Shown piece by piece: positions 46,301 to 58,300 of a stretch of DNA of 64,000 bases. This DNA comes from Topomyia yanbarensis (Eukaryota > Arthropoda > Insecta > Diptera > Culicidae). Numbering within the stretch: the first letter of the stretch is position 1; every line of letters starts with the position of its first letter. The notes below the pieces were generated by a model. The model ran no database searches and had not been told where the DNA came from. It was given only the letters and a program-made list of their open reading frames with translations. The stretch lies in NCBI RefSeq assembly GCF_030247195.1, contig NC_080672.1, positions 399,235,037 to 399,299,036 on the forward strand, written 5' to 3'. The position numbers and the translations under genes were made by a program.

Positions 46301-49300
46301 GGTTAGCCGGGGAAGCGAAAACTCTTTGATGGTTAGCTTCCCCCGGCAGCGATCCAACACCTCAACCTCTAGTAACCGAAACCAAGCCACTTTCCGGCGG
46401 ATTTACTTTCCGTCGCACACGCGCACGTCACAACTCGTTCAGGTGGCGGTAAAATGCCCCAAAACTCGGTACTGACGTTTGATTTTCGCCGTGGTTCGTT
46501 ACCTTCTCCCTTCGCATGATGTCAACAAAAAATCGAAACCAGCTGCCGCTGGAAGCTTGTAGTTGGCAGCATAATCCATACACCTTTTTTGCAGCACTCG
46601 GGAATTGCAGTCTATTTAGCCCTATGTTATCTATTCACAAACATAATACAAAAATTATCTTACCTATCTGCACGAACAAAACCGTTCATGAATGTGAAAA
46701 TGAATAAAAATTTACAATTAAATGTGAACGGTATCGAACAGCGGTGAGCATAATTTACGTAAACAAATACACTCTACGAAGTGTATACGCAAAATTAGGT
46801 ATATTTCCACCCAGTGCTAAATTCTTACCCTGACGGGTTACAGCATATCCATATGTAAAAAAAAATTCCAATTCTTCTACCTATTAAATCTATAAGTAAG
46901 TCTAATCGATATTCACGTGTTCATTTGAAAATCTTAGTCAATGTTATTTCTTATGATGTTTATCTGTTTTTCACATCATGTTCGCAAGAATCCCACTTGA
47001 AAGTCACATTGTCCACACTCTATTAGATATTAAAATGGCAAACGTATCCTTTTCATGTGTTTTACATTTGAATCAATTCAATTGTTTTCCACATGATGTT
47101 AACGTGTCTAGTTTTATCAGTGTACTACAAAAGAAATTACACATTCGTTTTCGAGCTCTCCATCGAGACAGAGGTTGTTTTTTCTAGTCCCTAGTGCTGT
47201 GTGAGGCGATAAAGAATAGTGTTAATCCGCATTCAAGGTTATTTTGCCAGTTCGGTTCGGTCCTCAGTCTTTTGTTCGCGTGTGAGGATTAAACAATAGC
47301 CAGCTGTATAAGCTGGATCGGTTCGTCGTTGGACACCAGTTTAAAGCTAAGTGATTTTTGTCATTTGTAACACATTTATTGCTTTCTTCCGTCTGCGCGG
47401 GCGCTGACCCCGTGCGTTGACGTTTTCTATGGTTCCCTCTCCGGATGGTCAAATGGAAGTTGAATCGGGTTCAACTTCTAAGGCTCCCTCTCGGCCCAAA
47501 TGCTATCCAGAACTCTCAACTGGTCCATTTGTGGTCTTCTTTCGGCCCAAGACTAAATCACTGAATCTTCTTCAGATTTCTAGAGACCTGACGGAACGGT
47601 TCTCGGCTGTGACCGAAATTTCAAAGGTCCGCTCGGACAAGATAAGGGTGTTGCTAGCCAACTCAAAGCAGGCAAACGATATTGCTTGCTGTGAGCACTT
47701 TACGCGGGATTATAACGTGTATATTCCGGCTGTAAGAGTACAATCCGAAGGCGTCGTAACCGATGAGAGTTTGACGTGCGAGGATCTGCTGAAGTACGGG
47801 GTTGGCCGATTCAATTAAATACTTGAGTGCAAACGTTTGCACTCAGTAGTAGTTGCGGGGGATGGTTCAAAAACGTACCCCCAATCAAACTCTTATCGGG
47901 TGACCTTCGCTGGTACCGCTTTGCCAAATTTCGTCCTCTTGCACAAGGTTCGTCTGCCTGTGCGTCTGTTTGTGCCGCGGGTCATGAATTGCACAAAGTG
48001 TAAACAATTGGGCCACACAGCCACCCATTGTAGCAATAAGGCCCGCTGTGGAAAATGCGGGGAGAATCATCTAGATGATTCGTGCAGTAGGCAAGCCGAA
48101 AAGTGTCCTTACTGTGCGGAGAGTCTGCATGATATCTCGGCATGTCCCGCGTACAAACTACGCGGGGATAAACTAAAACGTTCCCTTGCGGGACGATCCA
48201 AACATTCTTTCGCAGAAATGTTAAAGAAAGCTACGCCACCATCCTCAGCAAACATCTATACTCACTTGCCTCCTGACGAGGGCGAGGCTGGTAACCCACA
48301 AGAGGGAACATCTACTAGGGTGCCTAGAATTTATAGGAAGAGGAGGAACATTTCCTCTCGTAAAGTTCCTTGTAAAGGCCAGAAGGTGTTCCTTGACGGG
48401 GCTCCGAAAGTCACATCTATTGGAAGTCTTGCAACCAAACCGAAGCAATTAGCTCCTGATCTCGGAGGATTAAGCTCAGAGAAGGAGTTCCCAGCACTTC
48501 CAGGAACATCAAAAATCCCAAGTGTTCCTTTGTTTCAGTTCGAGAGTAATCACAGCACTGGAATTATAAAACTCTCGGACATAGTGGACTGGATAATAAA
48601 AACTTTCAATATTACTGATCCTATTAAAAGTCTTATGTTAGCTTTTCTCCCTACAGTGAGAACATTTTTGAAGCAGTTGACTGCTAAATGGCCCCTCCTC
48701 TCAGCGATTGTATCCTTCGATGGCTAACTCATCGAACGAGGTCACGGATTTGATCACTGTTCTACAGTGGAATTGCAGAAGTATCATCCCGAAAATCGAT
48801 TCCTTCAAAATTTTAATAAATAATTTGAGTTGCGATGCATTTGCATTATGTGAAACTTGGTTAACTTCCGACATAGAACTCAACTTCCACGACTTTAATA
48901 TTATTCGCCTGGATCGAGACACCCCCTATGGAGGAGTGCTTTTGGGGATCAAAAAGTGCTATTCCTTCTACAGAATTAACCTTCCCTCGATAACAGGTAT
49001 TGAAGTTGTCGCTTGTCAAGTAACAACCAAAGGCAAAAGCCTTTGCATAGCTTCCATATATATTCCCCCCAACACCGCGGTTGGGCACCGACGGCTACAA
49101 GACATCTTAGAATCTCTGTCAGCACCGCGACTAGTTTTAGGAGACTTTAACTCTCACGGTACAGCATGGGGTTGCCTCTATGATGATAACCGGTCTTCCT
49201 TAATTCAGGATCTTTGCGATAACTTCAATTTGACAATTTTAAACACGGGTGAAATGACACGGATTCCTGTTCCTCCAGCGCGCCCGAGCTCCTTAGACTT

Positions 49301-52300
49301 GTCCCTTTGCTCAACATCGCTGCGGTTAAATTGCACGTGGAAGGTAATTCCTGATCCCCACGGCAGCGACCATCTGCCGATTGTAGTCTCAATCAATAAC
49401 GGTTCAAGGCCATTGAAATCAATCAATATTTCGTATGACCTCACACGAAATATCGATTGGAAGAGCTATGCTGCCGCGATATCCGACAACATCGAATCTA
49501 CCCAAGAACTTCCTCCGGAGGAAGAGTACAGCTTTTTGACTGGCTTGATTCTCGACAGCGCGAATCAAGCTCAGACTAAGCCAGTACCCGGCGCGAACAT
49601 ACAAAAACGCTCTCCTAATCTGTGGTGGGACAAAGAGTGCTCAGACGTGTACGCGGAGAAGGCCGCCGCGTTTAAGACCTTCCGAGACGACGGGTTACCC
49701 GCTAGCTATCGACAATATGCGACGTTAGAAACGCGAATGAAGAGTTTGATGAAAGCCAAGAAACGTAGTTACTGGCGCCGGTTCGTTGACGGACTAACGA
49801 GAGAAACATCGATGAGCACTCTTTGGGGCACGGCCCGGCGTTTGCGAAACCGAAACAGTACTAACGAGAGTGCAGAATATTCAAACCGTTGGATATTCGA
49901 TTTCGCCAAGAAGGTTTGTCCGAATTCCGCCCCGGCACAGAAGATTTATCGCGCCGCGTCTCCTCACGATAGCGCGAACGAAACACCTTTTTCGATGGTG
50001 GAGTTCTCACTTGCTCTCTTGTCGTGTAACAATAAAGTTCCGGGGCCAGACAGAATCAAATTCAACTTGTTGAAGAATCTGCCTGACTCTGCCAAGAGAC
50101 GCTTGTTGAACTTATTTAATAAGTTTCTCGAGGCTAACATTGTCCCACTCGATTGGAGACAAGTGAAGGTCATCGCCATCCAAAAACCAGGAAAACCAGC
50201 CTCCGACCACAATTCGTACCGTCCGATCGCAATGCTATCCTGTATCCGGAAGTTGTTCAAGAAAATGATCCTATCCCGCCTCGACAATTGGGTCGAAGCA
50301 AATGGCTTACTGTCAGATACACAATTTGGCTTTCGCAAAGTCAAAGGGACGAACGATTGTCTTGCGTTGCTCTCAACTGAAATTCAAATGGCCTATGCTA
50401 GCAAAGAGCAGATGGCATCAGTGTTCCTAGATATTAAGGGGGCTTTTGATTCAGTTTCGATCAACATTCTTTCAGAGAAGCTGCACCAGCATGGTCTTTC
50501 GGCGACTTTAAACAACTTTTTACTAAACTTGTTGTCGGAAAAGCACATGCATTTTTCGCATGGTGACTTATCGACATCACGATTTAGCTACATGGGCCTT
50601 CCCCAGGGCTCTTGTCTAAGCCCCCTGTTATACAATTTCTACGTCAACGACATTGATGAATGTCTTGACAATTCCTGCACGTTAAGGCAACTTGCAGACG
50701 ATGGCGTGGTGTCTATTACGGGACCCAAAGCTGTCGATCTACAAGGACCATTACAGAATACCCTGGACAATTTGTCTGCTTGGGCTATTAAGCTGGGTAT
50801 CGAATTCTCCACAGAGAAAACTGAGCTAGTTGTATTTTCAAGGAAGCGTGAACCAGCACAACTACAGCTTCTATTAATGGGTCAAACTATCGCTCAGGTC
50901 TTCACAGTAAAATATCTAGGGGTCTGGTTCGACTCGAAAGGTACTTGGGGATGCCATATTCGGTATCTGAAACAGAAATGCCAGCAAAGGATCAACTTTC
51001 TTCGTACAATAACCGGAACATGGTGGGGTGCCCACCCAGGAGACCTAATTAGGTTGTATCAAACAACGATACTGTCGGTACTGGAATACGGATGCTTCTG
51101 CTTTCGATCCGCTGCGAACATACATTTCATCAAACTCGAAAGAATTCAGTATCGTTGTTTGCGTATCGCCTTAGGGTGCATTCAGTCGACCCATACGATG
51201 AGTCTCGAAGTCCTGTCGGGCGTTCTCCCGCTGAAAAATCGATTTTGGGAACTCTCATATCGATTGCTCATTCGATGCGATATCTTGAACCCGGTCGTGA
51301 TTGAAAATTTCGAAAGGCTTGTTGAGCTCAATTCTCAGACCCGTTTCATGTCCCTGTATTTTGACTACATGGCGCAGAATATTAACCCTTCTTCTTACAA
51401 TCCCAACCGTGTGCATTTCATAAATACTTCTGAATCTACTGTTTTCTTCGACACATCCATGAAAGACGAGATTATTGGAATTCCGGACCACATACGCCCA
51501 CAAGTGGTTCCAAACATTTTTTATAATAAATTCCGAGAAGTCGACTGTTCTAAGATGTTCTATACTGACGGATCAAACCTCGAAGGATCCACTGGCTTCG
51601 GTATTTTCAATCAAAAGTTCACCGCCTCCTACAAACTCAGTGACCCTGCTTCAGTATACGCCGCAGAACTAGCTGCCATTCAGTATACCCTTGGAGTCAT
51701 TGAAACATTACCCGCAGGCCATTACTTCATCGTTTCGGATAGCCTCAGTTCTATTGACGCTATTCACTCGATGAAACATGGAAAGCACTCCTCGTATTTT
51801 TTGGGGAAAATACGGGAGCTACTGAGTGCTTTATCTGACAACTCTTTCCAGATTACCTTGGTATGGGTCCCTTCTCATTGCTCCATTCCGGGCAATGAGA
51901 AGGCAGACTCCTTAGCTAAGGTGGGTGCCTTAGAAGGAGACGTTTACGAAAGACCAATTTGCTTCAGCGAATTTTTCAGTATTACTCATCAGAGAACCCT
52001 CGAAAGTTGGCAAACTTCGTGGAGCAGTGGAGAGCTGGGAAGGTGGCTACATTCGATAATCCCTAAGGTATCGACGAAACCTTGGTTCAAGGGGATGGAT
52101 GTGGGTCGTGACTTCATTCGTGTGATGTCCCGACTCATGGCAAACCATTACACGCTGGATGCACATCTCCGGCGTATTGGGCTCGTGGATAGTGGTATCT
52201 GCGCTTGTGGCGACGGCTATCACGACATCGAGCACATTGTCTGGGCGTGCACCGAGTACAGTTCCGCTAGGTCTCGGCTAATGGATACCCTGCGGGCCCG

Positions 52301-55300
52301 AGGAAGACCAACCAACGTCCCGGTTCGAGATGTGCTGGCAAGCCGCGATGTCCTCTATATGTCCCTTATATACACCTTTGTGAAAACCATCAATATACAA
52401 GTCTAACTGCCCCTTCTTATTTTTCTTATCATTCTCAGAACCCTCTTCCACCTGTATCAAAGCATCTGTATCGAATGAGCCAACAAACACGGGACCTACG
52501 GCACGAACATAACACGCTTAACTCGAAATGTAGCCGATCCACATCTGAGCCGTACTACGAAATCGTCTGGAAAAACCCCTGCCATCTTGAGGAGGACCAC
52601 CCGGCGTCCCAGTACATGATTCCCCTGATGAAGGCCACCCGAGTTTGTAATCCATCCGTTGATCTCACGATGCCTGAAACTGAAATAATTTTCTCTCCCT
52701 GCCATCTTTGTCTACCCTCCCTCCCCTGACTCTTATACCCAGAAGTAACACCACTACCCCCCCAATATCATCACGAAGCATTTAGTTCTTCTTGTCTCTT
52801 CTAGTTTTAACTATTATATTATATAATCTCGTTGAAAATGCCCAACTCTAGTACCCACAAAAATAACTATAATTCCGAATCTTTACAAAATTCAATCATG
52901 CCCTCTAGTTATTCCTAGTTTTAAGTTAGTCGTAAAAAATTGTCCCCCTTAGTTAAACATTATTTGCTCCAATAATCTCACTGATAAAATTGTCAAACCA
53001 TATTGCCACAAAAACTAAATGACCCCCCTAATCTTACGAAAATAATATTATCCCCTTGTGTAGATATATAAGATAGCTATAAAATCGCATTAGTTTCATT
53101 TTAAAAAATCAATATGTAATCCCCTAGTTTTAAGCTATTTAAAATGTGAAACAAAACAAAATTGGCACCTTTAAGCTAATGCAACGTGCCTTATCAAATA
53201 AACGATTTGAATAAAAATAAAAAAAAAAGAAATTACTGAAAACATGGTATATTTACAGGGTGCGCCAGCTGGATGTATCCAATGGTTTCTCCCTCTTTGA
53301 AAAAATAAGGAGCGATCGTTTTTAATATAAAGCGCTACGATTTCAGCGCATTCTTTTGGTGTAAATAGCTAAAATGGCACTAAATGATGTTTCAGAATTG
53401 TATTTATCTGTCAAAATCAGCTGGAAAATGGCGGAGTTGTTCAATGTTGAAATAGGATACATCAGGATGGGGTCTTCCATACAACATGTTCCATAACTTG
53501 AAAACTGTTAAAACTAGATATATAGTGTCTGCGGCAATTTCTTATGCAGTAATATTTGCTGCAACTTTGCCGAAAATGCAAAGTCTCTAACTTAATTCGT
53601 TCAGAAAATAAATTTTGTGTGTCACGTACCGGTGAATTAATTACTGAACGATATATTCCTGTAGATGTGCAATCATATAGGCAAGAACTTCTCCAAACAA
53701 ACTATACTTCTAATGTTAACGGTTTAAATGCTATTAATTTTGACCACGAGAACGAAGTTTTCAAACAGTGTCCTTGAGCAATAAATCAACCTATCGGATT
53801 TAGAGGCTATGATTAACTGTTAGACATTAACCTAGTTTACTCCTGCTTACCTTGCCAATACCAATGAAACAGGTTCAATTGTCACTCCGAAAGAAATGTC
53901 AATTCAAAATACTCGCTTCCTAATTTCCGCCTTTTATCTCACTACTGAAATTCACCACTTACTCTTCTTTCCATCAAGTGTTACCAACATAGCAATGCTC
54001 GTAACATTCGCTATTTTCGGATTTACCTGACCTCCAGTGCCACTAGATTTACTCAACCTCGTTGCTGTACCTTGCGATCGGCAGTTCTTACGTTCACCCT
54101 TCGAACTCTTTTTTTTTCTTCTAATTTATTTGATACGGCTCAATGCGTTAACACAACTGAGCCGTGAATCTTTCATTTTTTTACAAGATGCAAAAATAAA
54201 AAAATAACGAAGTTACTGCCTGTCCGTCAGGTCTTGTTGACGCAGCTTGCTGCTGCGTGTTGAGATCCTTTTTCTTGTGGGTGATGCATTAGTTCCGCTA
54301 TCCTCTGCAATTTAGAGGTCAGATCATCTGCCTTCTCTCGTGTTGTCCTTTACGTCCATGTCGTCATCAGTACTGCTTTCATGCTGTTCATTGTCAGAAG
54401 TTCTAGTTTATTTCTTATTCTTTCGTGTCGCGGTTGTAAATCCGTTTTCTTCGGCATTTGTTTCTTTATTTGTGGTGTTGGTTGTTGGTTTGAAGTCATT
54501 TGATGCAATCTTTTTTCTTCGCTTTTGGTTAAAATAGTTAGTTTACTGGTACTGGACACGATCATTATTGATTTAGTGTTTGTTGCTACCCGATCCGCAG
54601 TCGTTAGTTGAACAACCAGTTGTGGTACGGTGGTACGGTACGACGAATGTATATCGGTCTTGCCTGTAACAGATGGAATTTCCTTAGCAGCCTCTGCACA
54701 AGATTTTCCATGATGTAGCGGCTGATCACAGAATTGGCACATAGGAATCTGTCCTGGATACGAGACTAATGTCCGCTGACTATATATGACACCTTGGATT
54801 CATTTGCATTCGATGATCAGGTAGGAGGGGATAGGTTTTGTCAAATGCATTCTCACCACACGCACTCCGTTGCGAAGACCTGGGAACAAGTTCCTTCCAG
54901 TATCTTCCTTAACGGTATTCACTTCTCCGCAGGCCCGCGCGCAGGAAATGCTTATGGGGAGGGTTTTGATTTTTCTACGTTTCTCATAAAAGAAAGGTTA
55001 AACGTTGAAGATTTTTTATGAGACCTGGAAGGCCAAGTATTGTGTACCAATCGGCTCAGCTCAACAAATTGGGTAAGTGCCTATTATCGAGAAGGAATTG
55101 AATTGGTTAGTGGTAGTGTCTGATTGGTTTGAAGTAGTTAATCTTACCGACTAAACTTAAACCTCTAGTATCTTGCCATCCGCATCTTTCCGGAGCCACC
55201 GTTACACCGTAAAAACATTGTTTCTAAAATCGTGAATAAAGTACCATGAATTCTGGAACATTCACGTTTTTACGTTACGAAAACAAGACTATGAACGAAA

Positions 55301-58300
55301 ATCATGTGTTTTATAACTATGTTCAATTTCGATTCAGTAACGCCCTCATAACACTTTTATTAGTAAAAATATTTGTTTTTGTTTCGTGAAATTCAGACAC
55401 GGTTGCTTTGTAATTAGCAAATCGATCTTCTGTATTTGAACTAGTTCACAACATTATGATCATTAATCTCAGTTGACTCATAATGTTATTCATAGATAGT
55501 TCGCAAAATCAAAACATTGTGAATATGTTCTCGAGCTCTTTTTTTGCGAAGCTCGGAATTTTATTCATGAATCCATTCAATCCTCGTGAACTAATTCATT
55601 CGTGTTTGTGATATAGTTTACAGAACATGATCCCGCGAACCAATCATACTTTTATGACCCAGTTCACCTTGTCTCGTTACTACGAGTAAAAAGACCGATA
55701 GTAACCAAAAAATAACAAATCGCGATAAGGCGAAAATAAATTACGAATGCCACAATGAAACTACTGATATCATATCACTTTACTCCAGGTATCAAATTCG
55801 AAAGCAAGCTCTAGACTAAAATATCACGATAAGATGAACAGAAATTACGAAAATCGTCACTTAGGTCCTGAAATCATGAACATGGATCACACAACTCGTG
55901 ACACAAATATCAAAAATCGTCACTAAGATGCTGAAATCATGAACATAAACATGAATCCCTACTCGTGACTAAAATATCACGACAACATGAACAGAAATTA
56001 TGAATACAATGACAAATTTCCTGCAATCATGGACATAAATCACATTATTCGTGATTGAAATATTTAAAATCGTGATCCCCAATTTACGAACATGAATCAC
56101 TTTACTCATAACTGAAATATCACGATAACATGAATGAAAATCGCGACGAAGATCCTAAAATCATGAACATAGATCCCGCTACTCTGATATAAAAATCGGA
56201 TAATAAACTCATGAATAAAATAGCGCGGTAACGTGATAAGAAATAACAAACATCGGGGATTAGCTCCTGAAATCATCAACATCGCTTGACTGTCAGCTGT
56301 GTATTCCCTAAACATGTCCAGCGAGCAACAGTAATTCAACCAAACATTCGCATGTAACGCCATGTATATATGTATATATTTTTCTTGCTTGATGTCCAAC
56401 CTTCTCGGTATATCTGACCTGCTCAGGTCTGCTGCAAATATCGTCACGTGCTGAGACTCGAACCCATCTGGAGGCGTCGACCATAATGATTTACATCTCT
56501 TTAAAACCACCTTCACAGGGTTTCTTATCCTTCTTGGCGCTACTCGTTCCTATTTATTTGCTAGCTGCAGCTGAGAATTTCTCGTCGGCGGTATTTCTCC
56601 CGATACCGACGTCCATTTTTGCGAGCCATTCAGCTGTCAGTCACTCCGACGGAGAGATCGGCTGTAAAATTTCTGCAGATAACGATATCTCGATTTTCTC
56701 TGACATCATGCTTTTTCCTTAGATCCCGTTGCTACATGCCGAAACGTGAACCGGCCCAGATATTCCGACCAACATAACTTACATTCTTTTCGAGCCACCT
56801 TCGTGAGGTTTCTTCCTTGGTTTTTTCAACCACTTGTTTCTAGAGTGACTGAATTCGAATGGCAGTGCTCGTTGTATATTTTCATCCCTGAAAAGGAAAT
56901 TAATAAATTTTTAAAAGTAATTCAAAACCTTCATGGGAGGGGTTCGAACCCCTAAAACCCTTCCCTTGCGCACGGGCCTGCTTCTCCGTATTTTGACATG
57001 TGTAGTTTGACAAAGCTAGCATTAGTACGCGGTGCAAGGTCATGAAGCTTTACTTCAATAGTGTCATCGTCTATATATGTTGGAATACTGTATAAAATGT
57101 CGTTCCATTCGACGACGTGTTTCAAGTAGTTCTGAGAAGCAAATGATTCTGCTTAAATAGTGGTTTTAAACATAATCAGTACCACATGACGTAGACAGTG
57201 GGATTTTACAGCATTAAATTCTGCTACATTGAGCTACATGTTCACCTTCAACAATTGCTCCACTTCACGAATCGATGGTCTTACTGGACATTTCGAAAAT
57301 CATCAGCAACACAATTTGACCGTATCGGGGAATAAACTAGCTTTGCGTTGTCACTTAGATAGAAGGTAGAAGGAACAAAATTTTGCATTGGCCAATAGAC
57401 AAAGCAGCATTCGGGTAGATTTGATTGCATGCCCTGCTATAACAGTGGAGCGATTTTTAGCTTCTGAACTGAATAAGAGGAGAAGCCAGACTAAGTCCGA
57501 ACCTAAGGGCAGATCACTTGTGATGCATTTTTCAAAACCAACAAAATTAAATGCATATTTTGCCATCAAAATTGAATTTAGAATCCAGGAAAAAAATTCA
57601 GGAGGGGTACGAAATTCTGATATTAAAATTAACTTTGTACAATACGTAATACGTAAAAACCTCACTCAATGAAAATTAGTATTGGTGCACCAATTTTCAC
57701 ATCCCCGCTTGTTGGTATGTAGAGTAAAAGACGTCATTTTAAATATAAATGAAGAACTAGAACTGCTTATAAATTCTGTAAAACTCCGTCGGTTTTACTA
57801 TAATCTTGACATAACATGCAGTTAATACTCAACTAACAGTCCAATCTAACCAACCTTTCAGTATTACAGAGACCACGTACCACATCCCTTCTGCACGGCC
57901 ATCGCCGAAGAGATGTTCCAGGCAGATTTGGTTCCCTCGGAAACTGACTTCTACGTGTACAGCAAAATGGGCGGTAAGCCGGGAATGGACTTCGCACACA
58001 GCACCTGGGGTTACCTGTACCATACGGCGTACGATGCGCTGGATACGATCCCGCTGGAATCTCTTCAGCACACCGGAGATAACGTGCTATCGCTAGTTCG
58101 CGCACTAGCCAAGGCACCGGAACTGTCCGATATCGATAACTACAAGGGTAGCAAAGCGATCTTCTTCGATTTCCTGAACTGGTTCTTGGTATACTATCCC
58201 GACTGGGCAGGAATACTGATAAACTCACTGATGGCTGCTTTGGGCTTGGGACTGATTGGTGGATCGCTCTGGATTATGTCGAGAAATTCGGACGTCAGCT

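Larger units (their letters stand above)
44208..47128. other. ERMP1 intron 2, 5' part
   Basis: Mostly AT-rich intron sequence. It contains the repeat at 45340-45545, the MITE at 45614-45752 and a minus-strand open stretch at 46074-46361. The GC content rises at 46000-46510. Confidence 0.5.
47141..53224 (+). mobile_element. Full-length I-like non-LTR retrotransposon, copy B
   Basis: About 6.08 kb with 5' UTR (47141-47428), ORF1, overlapping ORF2, a 3' UTR of about 0.8 kb and a short tail rich in A (AATAAAAATAAAAAAAAA). Exact 12-bp duplications flank it. ORF1 with three CCHC knuckles and ORF2 with endonuclease, RT and RNase H is the arrangement of the I/LOA group; mosquito relatives of the I factor (MosquI-type) are known, but the family name is inference. 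It lies in ERMP1 intron 2 in the sense orientation. Two older copies in the window differ by many mutations, so this one looks young. Confidence 0.92.

Noticed and set aside
57388..57672. 94-codon frame in ERMP1 intron 2 as an extra exon
   Set aside because: Exons 2 and 3 join without it into a family-like sequence. No splice sites or domain support it.
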